From Bacteroidota bacterium (GTDB lineage Bacteria; Bacteroidota; Bacteroidia; Chitinophagales; Chitinophagaceae): a stretch of 64,000 bases of DNA. Position numbers and translations under genes: made by a program. The DNA lies in the NCBI GenBank assembly GCA_947452905.1, contig CANGEP010000005.1, forward strand, positions 1-64,000. The letters are read 5' to 3'. Of the stretch, positions 52,581 to 61,064 are shown one piece after another (within the stretch, counting starts at the first letter, position 1; every line of letters starts with the position of its first letter). The notes under the pieces are model-generated. The model searched no databases. It was given only the letters and a program-made list of their open reading frames with translations, and was not told the DNA's origin.

Positions 52581-53831
52581 CTATAATTTTGAAATTCTGT
52601 TTATATAATTATACAACTTGTATTTAGTGCCTTTTTGTAATTGCGCACTATAAATACCGGTACTGCCCGAACTAAAATACGCAGCTATACTTGCAAGGCC
52701 AATAAAAACGCCTGCATGAATGCCAAAAAGTTCTATACCTAATACAATACCCGTAATGGCTGCATGGGTAGCACCTGCAAATACGGCTACAAAGCCCATG
52801 CCTGCTAGCAAAGCCATGGGTAAAGGGATAAACCAAACTAAAATATTTCCTAAAGTGGCACCAATAAAAAATAAAGGAGTTACTTCGCCTCCCTTAAAGC
52901 CTACACTTAAAGTAAAACTAGTAAGCAGTAATTTTAATATAAAATCATACTTATTTGCCGGACTTGTAAAAGATTGTAGGATTGTATCAATACCTAATCC
53001 GATATATTTTTGCGTGCCTAGTAATTGTATTAAAATAACAATTACCATACCCCCTATAAAAGGTTTTAGATAGGGTTGCTTTATATACGCAAAAAGTTTA
53101 TTCCAAAAATAAGTACATGCAGTAAATAAAAAAGCAACCGCACCAAAAATAAAACCAGCAAATAAAGCCCATAAAATAGGTATAAAATTTATTTGGGAAC
53201 TAGTAACAATTAAATATTGTGTATGATGAACACCCCAAAATAAACAAGTAAAGTGAGCGATATAAGCAGCCGCAAAACTTGGTAGAACATCGGCCCACTT
53301 GCAATTTTGAAACAACATAATTTCCAGAGCAAACACTGCACCTGCAAAGGGAGTTCCAAACACGGCAGCAAAACCCGCGCTAATGCCCATTATTAATAAG
53401 GTATTGCGCTGCTGTGCAGATAAAGAAAATATTTTTGTAAACTGATCGGCTATGGCACCGCCCATTTGAACAGCAGTGCCTTCGCGACCTGCCGATCCTC
53501 CTGCTATATGCGTAAGTAAAGTACTTATAAACACAAGTGGCGCCATCATAAAAGGAATCGTTTCTCCTTTTACTTTACGATGTTCTTGGATAAGTAAATT
53601 ATTGCCCTTTTTTGCCTCCGCACCATACTTATGATACAGCCATGCAATAACTATACCCATGATGGGCAAACTAAAGATAATCCATGAATTGTTTGTTCGA
53701 AATCTTGTAACAAAATCGAGGCTTACTAAAAATAGGGCAGTGGCCGATCCAATAAGTAGGCCTAATAAAATGCTTAATACAATAAATTTGCCGATCGTTT
53801 TTATAACACTAATTTTTTTTCTTTTTAACAA
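52581..53831 (-). CDS. CLC-family anion channel/antiporter, fluoride-type signatures
   Basis: 416 residues from a TTG start (no ATG fits); it overlaps the upstream gene by 23 bp. Membrane CLC core residues are GGSAGREGTAVQMGG (Glu117, gating position) and GGEVTPLFFIGA. In place of the chloride-type GSGIP loop the sequence is GNNLLIQE (76-83), which as I recall is characteristic of the CLC-F fluoride/proton antiporter clade. I therefore favour fluoride export. No crcB riboswitch was seen upstream of the operon. Confidence 0.8.
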   Translation of the reverse strand: MLKRKKISVIKTIGKFIVLSILLGLLIGSATALFLVSLDFVTRFRTNNSWIIFSLPIMGIVIAWLYHKYGAEAKKGNNLLIQEHRKVKGETIPFMMAPLVFISTLLTHIAGGSAGREGTAVQMGGAIADQFTKIFSLSAQQRNTLLIMGISAGFAAVFGTPFAGAVFALEIMLFQNCKWADVLPSFAAAYIAHFTCLFWGVHHTQYLIVTSSQINFIPILWALFAGFIFGAVAFLFTACTYFWNKLFAYIKQPYLKPFIGGMVIVILIQLLGTQKYIGLGIDTILQSFTSPANKYDFILKLLLTSFTLSVGFKGGEVTPLFFIGATLGNILVWFIPLPMALLAGMGFVAVFAGATHAAITGIVLGIELFGIHAGVFIGLASIAAYFSSGSTGIYSAQLQKGTKYKLYNYINRISKL

Positions 53832-54048
53832 TCATGATAATTGCAATGATCACCCAAATAATATTTACGAGCATGGAGGGGTATGCCTGATGGTAATAAG
53901 TGTTAATTACAAAAAATAAACCCCCTATAATATTGGCCCAAACATACCATTTACTATTTGCTTCGAGTTTCCCGCTAATGTTAAGTGCATATGAGCCTAC
54001 GATTAGTACAGAAGCTATCCAGCCCAAAATTTCGACAGTGATATTCAT
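53809..54048 (-). CDS. Small membrane protein of the CBU_0592-like family
   Basis: 79 residues with three hydrophobic helices and a lysine-rich tail. The start ITVEILGWIASVLIVGSYALN and the later YVWANIIGGLFFVINTYYHQ resemble the CBU_0592/YgjV-type small membrane family, function unknown. It is the first gene of a minus-strand operon with CLC (23 bp overlap) and GNAT. It may stabilise or modulate the CLC protein (inference). Confidence 0.7.
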   Translation of the reverse strand: MNITVEILGWIASVLIVGSYALNISGKLEANSKWYVWANIIGGLFFVINTYYHQAYPSMLVNIIWVIIAIIMIVKKKKN

Positions 54049-54104
54049 TATTTAAAATTAAGCTAAATATGCCTATTTTTACGGTGTAAATGCAATGTTG
54101 ATTT

Positions 54105-54737
54105 ATGGAAAAATCCTACAATAAGTTATTAGAGAACAACAAAAAATGGGTAGCCGAGCAACTCGCTTTAGACCCTAATTTTTTTAATAATTTAGCCGAC
54201 ACACAAAATCCAGAATATTTATGGATTGGTTGCTCGGACAGTAGAGTGCCTGCCAATCAAATTACCGGCACTAAACCGGGTGATGTTTTTGTACATCGCA
54301 ATATTGCCAATATGGTGGTGCATAGCGATATGAATATGCTAAGTGTGCTTTCTTATGCGGTAGAGGTTTTAAAAGTTAAACATGTTATTGTTTGTGGACA
54401 CTATGGCTGCGGTGGCGTTTTAGCAGCTATGCACAATAAGCAATTTGGACTTATCGATAACTGGTTACGTCATTTAAAAGATGTGTATCGTATTAATTAT
54501 AAAGAGCTAGATGCCATTGAAAATGAAGACCAGCGTGGTCGCCGATTTGTAGAGTTAAACGTAATAGAACAAGTTTTTCATTTAGGAAAAACATCCATTG
54601 TTCAAAACGCTTGGAAACGCGATCAAAATTTACATTTGCATGGTTGGGCCTATGATGTTAAAGATGGTCTTATCAAGGATTTGGGGGTAAACTTTAAAAA
54701 TACCGACGACTTACACAGCGTGTATCATCTGGATTAA
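54105..54737 (+). CDS. can: Beta-class carbonic anhydrase
   Basis: 210 residues. Zinc ligands are C43, H99 and C102 (GCSDSR with Asp45-Arg47 dyad; CGHYGCGG), with [10 protein letters not shown] between. It interconverts CO2 and bicarbonate in the cytoplasm, supplying bicarbonate for carboxylations. It is divergent from the CLC operon across a 56 bp gap. Confidence 0.96.
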   Translation: MEKSYNKLLENNKKWVAEQLALDPNFFNNLADTQNPEYLWIGCSDSRVPANQITGTKPGDVFVHRNIANMVVHSDMNMLSVLSYAVEVLKVKHVIVCGHYGCGGVLAAMHNKQFGLIDNWLRHLKDVYRINYKELDAIENEDQRGRRFVELNVIEQVFHLGKTSIVQNAWKRDQNLHLHGWAYDVKDGLIKDLGVNFKNTDDLHSVYHLD

Positions 54738-54760
54738 TTAATCCTTTTTTACTATATTTA

Positions 54761-54779
54761 GTATACTTAAAAAGTATAC
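54761..54779. repeat. Palindrome GTATACTT/AAGTATAC just before the fucosidase start
   Basis: GTATACTT (54761-54768) and AAGTATAC (54772-54779) are perfect inverted repeats separated by AAA, directly before the ATG at 54782. A-T-rich, so it is unlikely to be a stable RNA hairpin. It may be an operator or a chance repeat. Confidence 0.35.
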
Positions 54780-54781
54780 GA

Positions 54782-56101
54782 ATGAAAAAATTACTTGCCT
54801 TACTTGCATGTGTTATTAGTTTACAAGTGCAAGCACAATCCTATATTCCCTCTACTAGTAACGTGGGCGCACGATCAGCTTTTCAGGATCGTAAATTTGG
54901 TATGTTTATTCATTGGGGTGCATCGAGTGTTTTAGGCGATGGCGAATGGGTAATGGAGAACCATGGTATACAAGTAGACGACTATAAAAGATTAATTAAA
55001 TTATTTAATCCCATCGATTTTGATGCTGCCAAATGGGTAAGTACCGCAAAAAATGCGGGCATGAAGTATATTGTTTTTATTACGCGTCATCATGATGGAT
55101 TTTCCAATTGGGACACTAAATACTCCGACTGGAAAATTACCAATACACCTTATAAAAAAGATGTTTTAAAAATGTTGGCTGCGGAGTGTAAAAAGCAGGG
55201 TATTGAACTAGGATTGTATTACTCTACACTCGATTGGAGCCGTTCCGATTATCCTTATGAAACAGGACGTACAGGTAAAAAAGCAGGTCGAACACAAGCC
55301 AGTAATTATGCCTCTTATTTAAGCTTCATGAAAAATCAGTTAACTGAATTATTAACTAATTATGGTCCTATTTCTTGTATTTGGTTTGATGGCCATTGGG
55401 ATCAAACCAATCCTGAAGGTGACAAAGATCGCAGTTCAAGAATTGATTGGAAATACAATGAAATTTATAGTTTAATACATAAGCTACAACCCGCCTGTAT
55501 GATTGGGAATAATCATCATTTGGATCCCATTGATGGCGAAGATTTTCAGATGTTTGAACAGGATTTACCCGGTCAAAACAAATCGGGTTTAAGTTTTCAA
55601 TCGGCATCGGCTTTGCCCTTAGAATCTTGTATTACAATGAACGATTCATGGGGTTTTAAAATTAACGATCATAAATACAAATCCACCAAAGAAGTCATCC
55701 AAACTTTAGTGGGGGCGGCGGGTCGTAACACTAATTTATTATTAAATGTTGGCCCAATGCCCAATGGAGAAATAGGGAGTCATTTTACCGATACTTTGGC
55801 ACTGGTGGGAAACTGGACTACTCAATTTGGAAATAGTATTTATACAACCAGAGGAGGGCCTTTAGCCGCCAGCAAAGAAGTAGTAAGTACTCAAAACAAT
55901 GAGTTTGTTTTTATACATATTTTTGAAAAACCATCTACAGGACTCATTACGGTACCTGGCAAATACAACGAATCCACCATTCTTGTTATGAATAACGGCA
56001 CTTGGCTCAAAGGCAAAGCAGTGGCGGAGGGTGTACAAATAGATGTATCTGCTCTATCATTACAAGGTCCAGATACCATTTTAAAGCTGGCTAAAAAATA
56101 A
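54782..56101 (+). CDS. GH29 alpha-L-fucosidase, exported
   Basis: 439 residues with a signal peptide ending at QVQAQ. GH29 features: KFGMFIHWGASS (39-50), TRHHDGFSNWD, LGLYYSTLDW, and the nucleophile Asp203 in IWFDGHWD. The acid/base is in the C-terminal half. It removes terminal alpha-fucose from glycans in the periplasm. It ends with a short C-terminal module and is followed by the TonB receptor gene 165 bp later. Confidence 0.92.
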   Translation: MKKLLALLACVISLQVQAQSYIPSTSNVGARSAFQDRKFGMFIHWGASSVLGDGEWVMENHGIQVDDYKRLIKLFNPIDFDAAKWVSTAKNAGMKYIVFITRHHDGFSNWDTKYSDWKITNTPYKKDVLKMLAAECKKQGIELGLYYSTLDWSRSDYPYETGRTGKKAGRTQASNYASYLSFMKNQLTELLTNYGPISCIWFDGHWDQTNPEGDKDRSSRIDWKYNEIYSLIHKLQPACMIGNNHHLDPIDGEDFQMFEQDLPGQNKSGLSFQSASALPLESCITMNDSWGFKINDHKYKSTKEVIQTLVGAAGRNTNLLLNVGPMPNGEIGSHFTDTLALVGNWTTQFGNSIYTTRGGPLAASKEVVSTQNNEFVFIHIFEKPSTGLITVPGKYNESTILVMNNGTWLKGKAVAEGVQIDVSALSLQGPDTILKLAKK

Positions 56102-56181
56102 AAAATTCCTATTTTTTAGCCTATATAATCACGTATACTTTTATAAAATATTGGTTATCAATATTTTAAATAAACTTAAAA

Positions 56182-56247
56182 TTAACTAAAGTTAATATAC
56201 AGTTCATATTGAGGTAACAATTTGGTAACACTAGAATCTAATCTTTG
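56182..56247 (+). promoter_or_regulatory. Pho-box-like direct-repeat array plus promoter box of the TonB receptor gene
   Basis: Half-sites TTAACT (56182), TTAATA (56192), TTCATA (56203), GTAACA (56214) and GTAACA (56225) repeat with spacing 10, 11, 11, 11. This resembles the PhoB/PhoP direct repeats (TT(A/C/T)A(C/T)A, 11 bp period). The last site ends 8 bp before TAATCTTTG (56239-56247), close to the Bacteroidota -7 element, as is usual for an activator replacing the upstream box. The start codon (GTG) is 19 bp further. Confidence 0.6.
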
Positions 56248-56266
56248 CGCTATAAATAAATATAAC

Positions 56267-59023
56267 GTGAAAAGGTTATTCATTCTTACCATTTTGATTG
56301 CATCTACAATCTTTGCTTCTGCTCAAAAGGCAAAAATTTCGGGCAAAGTTACCAATACAAAAAACGAGTCTTTAATTGGGGTTACTGTAAGTTTAAAAGC
56401 CGACAGAAGCCAAGTAATTAAAACAGATGTAGAAGGTCGTTTTTCTTTTTCTATAGATATTAATAAAGAATATACTTTATCTGCTTCTTATGTAGGCTAT
56501 AAAGAATTTTCAACAAAAATAAAAGCAACTACCTCGGGCGAAGATCTTTCTTATGATGTATTATTAGAAGAAGGCGGTAAGAAATTAGCTGATGTTACAG
56601 TTTCTGCATCTAGAGCAAGTAATAAAGGAGAATCTGTTAACGCTTTAATCTCATTTCAAAAAAATACAAATACAGTGGCTTCTGTTATCTCATCAGAAGC
56701 TATCAAAAGAAGCCCAGATAGAAACACTGCCGAAATTTTAAAAAGAACACCAGGTGCATCTATTCAAGAAGGTAAATTTATTATTGTTAGAGGTTTAGCA
56801 GATAGATATAACCAAGCTATGTTAAATGGTGTGTTATTAACTAGCACCGAGCCTGATCGTAAAACTTTTTCTTTCGATTTATTCCCAGCTCAAATTATTG
56901 ACAATATTATTATCAATAAAGCATTTGTTCCAGAATTACCTGGAGAGTGGGCAGGTGGTTTAATTCAAGTAAACACAAAAGATATTCCTAATAAAAATTT
57001 CTTTAATGTTCAAGTATCAACAAGTTACAACTCATTGACAACAGGAAAGGAATTTTTTAAAGACAAGGGTGGTAAAACAGATTGGTATGGCATAGATGAT
57101 GGTACAAGATCATTGCCATTAGGGTATACAACTAAGTCTAATTTTGATACGGCTAATATTGCTTTTAAAACAGCTTTAGGAAAAACAATGTCTAATAACT
57201 GGGTGCCTGTAAAATCAACAGCTAGTCCTAATTATTCGGCACAATTAAATGGTGGTTTTTCGGGGACTATTTTCGGTAAAAAAATTGGTGGATTAATTGG
57301 TGTGAACTTTGCTAAGAATGAAAAATTCCAAGATAATTTAAACCAACAAAATACTTTAGAAGCTTCTAAATTCTCCACTATATATAGATACGCCGATAAA
57401 AAGTATATTCAAGATATTAATATGGGGGCAATTGCAGGATTTTCCTTGTATTTAAACCCTTTAAATAAAATTAGTTACAAATCAATTGTAAACGTTAAGT
57501 CAAATAACGCTTATACACAAAGAGCAGGAAATGAGTTTTCGAGAGGGGACTTAGTGCAAGGCAATGAATTTACTTTTGCTCAAAATACTTTCTTTACCAA
57601 TCAATTAAATGGAGAACATAGTATTACAAGTGCTGTTAAATTAAATTGGTATGGTGCCTTTAATATTTTAGATAGCTATAGTCCAGATCAAAGAAGAATA
57701 TTATATACCAAAAGTGCTACAGGAAACGATCCTTATGTTTTAAATATTTCTAACTCTTTATCGCAACAATCTGGTAGCAGAATTTATCAAGATTTAAGTG
57801 ACTATATTTATACTGGGGGTGGTGATTTAAGTTATAAAATTGGACAACAAACCATTAAGGCTGGTTACTTATTTCAAGTAAAAGATCGTTTATATGATGC
57901 TAAATTATTTGCTAATTTCTTGCCAAAAGATAATCCAGCATTAAGAGCTTTGCCAGCTGATGTTGTTTTTGCACCAGAAAATTTTGGAACTGGAACAGAT
58001 AATAAATTCGGATTTGATGCCATTAAAGGCCGAAATTTTAGATATTTAGCTAATACAATTTTAAATGCAGGATACTTACAATTTGATAATAAATTATCAA
58101 ATGCAGTAAGAATGGTTTGGGGTTTACGTGTCGAAGATTATGATCAGTTAGTAGGTAGCGTTAAAGTTTGGGATCCAAGACATACTCATTCTAAAGTAAC
58201 AGACTATTTACCAGGTGTTAATACTACTATTAAGATTAATCAAAATAGTAATTTGAGAATTACTGCATCTCAAACTGTTATCAGACCAGAGTTAAGAGAG
58301 TTGTCTTTCTTAAATATATATGACTTTGAATTAAATGCTTCTGTGCAAGGTAATCCAAGTTTATTGAGAACAAAGATTACGAACACCGATATTAGATATG
58401 AAATTTATCCTGGCTCTGGTGAAGTATTCACTGCAGGTGTTTTTTATAAGAATTTTGCTAATCCAATTGAGCAAGTATTTTCAGAGGGATCGGGTGGTGC
58501 AAGTACTTTTTCTTTCCAAAATGCTAAAAAAGCAATTACGTATGGTTTAGAATTAGAAGCTAGAAAAAAATTAAATAAAAACTTTACTTTCCAGGCCAAT
58601 GCCTCTTTGATTGATTCAAAAATTAAAGATGATAATTTAAAAATAGATCGTCAATTACAAGGGCAATCACCTTATTTAGTGAACCTAGGTATTTTATATG
58701 ATATTGCCGAAAAAGGGTTTAATGCTACTTTATTATTCAATCAAATTGGGGAGAGAATTTATCTAGTGGGTGATATGCAAGCAGGTTCTGCTTCTCCAAA
58801 TATCTATGAAGCACCAAGAGCTTTGTTTGATTTCCAAATGAGTAAAAAAGTAATTAATAATAAAGGCGAACTTAAGTTTACAGTAGCCGATATTTTAAAT
58901 CAAAAACAAATATTTTACCAAAACCTAACAGATAACACAAAATATCAAGAAGGAATTGACGCAGTAAGATTTTCAAGAAAATTTGGTACCACATTTAGTA
59001 TCTCATTTAACTATTCACTATAA
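56267..59023 (+). CDS. TonB-dependent outer-membrane receptor with carboxypeptidase-regulatory domain
   Basis: 918 residues from the GTG at 56267, chosen because a signal peptide (MKRLFILTILIASTIFASAQ) begins there; a TTG at 56222 gives a poor N-terminus. A CarboxypepD_reg domain (~24-105, KVTNTKNESLIGVTVSL) precedes the plug (~130-240) and barrel. The plug carries TPGASIQEGKFIIVRGLADR and ELPGEWAGGLIQVNTKD, signatures of a distinct receptor family that is not SusC. The preceding Pho-like array and the lipoprotein partner 35 bp downstream suggest a high-affinity uptake system for a phosphorus source (inference). Confidence 0.88.
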   Translation: MKRLFILTILIASTIFASAQKAKISGKVTNTKNESLIGVTVSLKADRSQVIKTDVEGRFSFSIDINKEYTLSASYVGYKEFSTKIKATTSGEDLSYDVLLEEGGKKLADVTVSASRASNKGESVNALISFQKNTNTVASVISSEAIKRSPDRNTAEILKRTPGASIQEGKFIIVRGLADRYNQAMLNGVLLTSTEPDRKTFSFDLFPAQIIDNIIINKAFVPELPGEWAGGLIQVNTKDIPNKNFFNVQVSTSYNSLTTGKEFFKDKGGKTDWYGIDDGTRSLPLGYTTKSNFDTANIAFKTALGKTMSNNWVPVKSTASPNYSAQLNGGFSGTIFGKKIGGLIGVNFAKNEKFQDNLNQQNTLEASKFSTIYRYADKKYIQDINMGAIAGFSLYLNPLNKISYKSIVNVKSNNAYTQRAGNEFSRGDLVQGNEFTFAQNTFFTNQLNGEHSITSAVKLNWYGAFNILDSYSPDQRRILYTKSATGNDPYVLNISNSLSQQSGSRIYQDLSDYIYTGGGDLSYKIGQQTIKAGYLFQVKDRLYDAKLFANFLPKDNPALRALPADVVFAPENFGTGTDNKFGFDAIKGRNFRYLANTILNAGYLQFDNKLSNAVRMVWGLRVEDYDQLVGSVKVWDPRHTHSKVTDYLPGVNTTIKINQNSNLRITASQTVIRPELRELSFLNIYDFELNASVQGNPSLLRTKITNTDIRYEIYPGSGEVFTAGVFYKNFANPIEQVFSEGSGGASTFSFQNAKKAITYGLELEARKKLNKNFTFQANASLIDSKIKDDNLKIDRQLQGQSPYLVNLGILYDIAEKGFNATLLFNQIGERIYLVGDMQAGSASPNIYEAPRALFDFQMSKKVINNKGELKFTVADILNQKQIFYQNLTDNTKYQEGIDAVRFSRKFGTTFSISFNYSL

Positions 59024-59058
59024 CCATATAAATTAAATTTTTTTTAAATACAAAAACA

Positions 59059-60564
59059 ATGAAACACTTAGTTATTTTATCATTAGCCTTTTTAGCCGTA
59101 ACAGGTTGTAGAAAGATTGAAACTGATGGCGAAAAAGAAATCGTTATCGTTAACCAACCAGTGATCCCTTCTGGTCCTACTGCAAACACAGTAACTTTAT
59201 CGGGAAGAATTACAAAGGATACAACTTTGTACGCAAAGGATTTTAACTATTTACAAGGTTTAGTGTACATCACTAAAGGAGTTACTTTAACAGTTGAAGC
59301 AGGCGCAAAAGTAATGGGTAAATATTCAGGTTCTGATGTATCTGCCTTAATCATTTGTAGAGGTGCTAAAATTATTGCAAAAGGAACAGTTGATAAGCCC
59401 ATTGTATTTACTTCGGCTTCCGCTAATCCACAGTCAGGTGACTGGGGTGGAATAGTTTTATGCGGTACTGCTCCAATTAATACTTCATTTACAGTAAATG
59501 GTGCTTCTATTCAAGGTCTATATCAAGTTGAAGGTGGCGTAGATAATGCTAATGGTGATGGTTTAGCAGGTTCTGGTGATGCTGCTTTCCCTACGGCGAA
59601 TCCAGCTGATAACTCTGGTGTTATACAATATGTAAGAATTGAATTTGCAGGTTATGCTTACCAGCCCGATAAAGAAATTAACAGTTTAACAATGGCAGCT
59701 GTTGGAAATGGAACAACTATTGATCACGTAGAAGCTGCTTTTGGAAAGGACGATAGTTTTGAGTGGTTTGGTGGTACAGTTAACTGTAAATACTTAATTG
59801 CTTTCAAAGGTCAAGATGATGATTTTGATACTGATAATGGTTATAGTGGTAAAGTTCAATTTGGTATTGCATTACGTGATTCTGCTATTGCTGATATCTC
59901 AAAATCTGAAGCTTTTGAATCAGATAACAATGCAACAGGTACAACTGCTGCTCCAAAAACTACAGCTGTATTTTCAAATATGACAGCTATTGGGCCAAGA
60001 GCTACTTTAACAAATGTGGGTAATAGTTTATTTTTAGCGGGTGCTCAAATCAGAAGAAACTCAGGCATCTCAATACAAAACTCTGTATTTATGGGATGGC
60101 CAACTGCATTATTAATTGATGCTGGTTTAGGAAGTCCAACTGATTTAAATATTACGGATAGTACTATCAGATTTAAAAACAATACTTTAGCTGGTAACAC
60201 AGTAAATGTTAAATATACTGTAAGTACTTCAGCACCTACTGGCGCAAGTGATGCAAGTATGTTAGCTTGGGTATCAACAGCAGCTTTTGGAAACGCCATT
60301 ACAACAAATGCAGTTGACGCTAAACTAATACAGCCGTTTAACTACACTTCATTTGATGCTACTCCATATGCAGGAACTGCTTCTCCATTAGCCGCAAACT
60401 TGACATTAGGCACAGCTGCACATTTTAACTATGCTAGCAATGGTGACTTTACTGACTCAAAATTAAAAGATCCATTCTTTAAAGTAGTTACATTTAGAGG
60501 TGCCATCGGTTTAAATGGCGAAGATGCAACTTGGTGGAAAGGTTGGACAAGATGGATATATTAA
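59059..60564 (+). CDS. Beta-helix-like surface lipoprotein, partner of the TonB receptor
   Basis: 501 residues. The lipobox ends at Cys17 (AVTGC). The rest is rich in short repeated beta strands with Gly/Asn/Thr turns and many GxVxVxxG-like rungs (LVYITKGVTLTVEAGAKV, IICRGAKIIAKGTVDKPIVF), which resembles a right-handed beta helix, and it ends EDATWWKGWTRWIY. Thirty-five bp separate it from the receptor gene, so it is likely its substrate-binding partner, in the way SusD serves SusC. No known family name is assigned. Confidence 0.75.
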   Translation: MKHLVILSLAFLAVTGCRKIETDGEKEIVIVNQPVIPSGPTANTVTLSGRITKDTTLYAKDFNYLQGLVYITKGVTLTVEAGAKVMGKYSGSDVSALIICRGAKIIAKGTVDKPIVFTSASANPQSGDWGGIVLCGTAPINTSFTVNGASIQGLYQVEGGVDNANGDGLAGSGDAAFPTANPADNSGVIQYVRIEFAGYAYQPDKEINSLTMAAVGNGTTIDHVEAAFGKDDSFEWFGGTVNCKYLIAFKGQDDDFDTDNGYSGKVQFGIALRDSAIADISKSEAFESDNNATGTTAAPKTTAVFSNMTAIGPRATLTNVGNSLFLAGAQIRRNSGISIQNSVFMGWPTALLIDAGLGSPTDLNITDSTIRFKNNTLAGNTVNVKYTVSTSAPTGASDASMLAWVSTAAFGNAITTNAVDAKLIQPFNYTSFDATPYAGTASPLAANLTLGTAAHFNYASNGDFTDSKLKDPFFKVVTFRGAIGLNGEDATWWKGWTRWIY

Positions 60565-60588
60565 TAACTAATTTGTTTTGAACTATAA

Positions 60589-60622
60589 ATAAGGCCTCCA
60601 AAATTTTGGGGGCCTTATTATT
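60589..60622 (+). terminator. Intrinsic terminator after the lipoprotein gene
   Basis: AAGGCCTCCAAAA (60591-60603) pairs with TTTTGGGGGCCTT (60604-60616) with one T-G pair, followed by a weaker AT-rich run. The stem ends the receptor-lipoprotein operon before the next promoter. Confidence 0.7.
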
Positions 60623-60642
60623 TACTTAACAATTAGATAATA

Positions 60643-60669
60643 TTAATTTAAGGTTAACTAAAGGTGATA
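60643..60669 (+). promoter_or_regulatory. Pho-box-like half-sites upstream of the small heme-motif lipoprotein
   Basis: TTAATT (60643), TTAACT (60654) and GTGATA (60664) repeat at 11 and 10 bp. The decamer TTAACTAAAG at 60654 is identical to that at 56182. Weaker and shorter than the array upstream of the receptor, but the identical decamer suggests a shared regulator. Confidence 0.4.
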
Positions 60670-60704
60670 ATTTGAATTTTGAATAAAATATTTATCTAGT
60701 AATC

Positions 60705-61064
60705 ATGACTAAAAGAAAAATAAAACTTCTTAAAGTAAATAACACAATACTAATTATTGTTTTATTTGTTACACTTAATATTTTTTGTGCTAAACCGAGC
60801 ACGGATACAAGTACTTATGTATGTAATCCAACCATTTCATTTGCAACCACTGTTAAGCCTTTATTAGACAAGAATTGTAATTTTTCGGGTTGTCACGATG
60901 ATCAGGTAGTAACGGCCTTAAATAATTTTCAAAATGTTCATGATGGGGCTGCTCAAATAAAACTTTCTATACAAACAGGGAAGATGCCAAAAAACAGGAC
61001 ATTATCGGTGGCAGATAAAAATGCAATTTTTTGCTGGATTGATAATGGGGCCAAAAACAATTAG
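60705..61064 (+). CDS. Small exported protein with a c-type heme-like motif (possible lipoprotein)
   Basis: 119 residues. A hydrophobic stretch (about 12-27) ends at Cys28 in NIFC, a poor lipobox, so lipidation is uncertain. It carries C58-x4-C63-H64 (CNFSGCHDD), the same wide CX4CH spacing as in the lipoprotein at 22802, followed by KMPK (Met94) and W111. His/Met-ligated heme would be expected if cytochrome maturation acts on it. Its stop overlaps the convergent ppx stop. It follows the Pho-like half-sites at 60643-60669. Confidence 0.72.
   Translation: MTKRKIKLLKVNNTILIIVLFVTLNIFCAKPSTDTSTYVCNPTISFATTVKPLLDKNCNFSGCHDDQVVTALNNFQNVHDGAAQIKLSIQTGKMPKNRTLSVADKNAIFCWIDNGAKNN

Noticed and set aside
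54049..54104. Possible fluoride riboswitch before the CBU_0592-CLC operon
   Set aside because: The divergent gap is only 56 bp and shows none of the conserved crcB features; too short for the motif.
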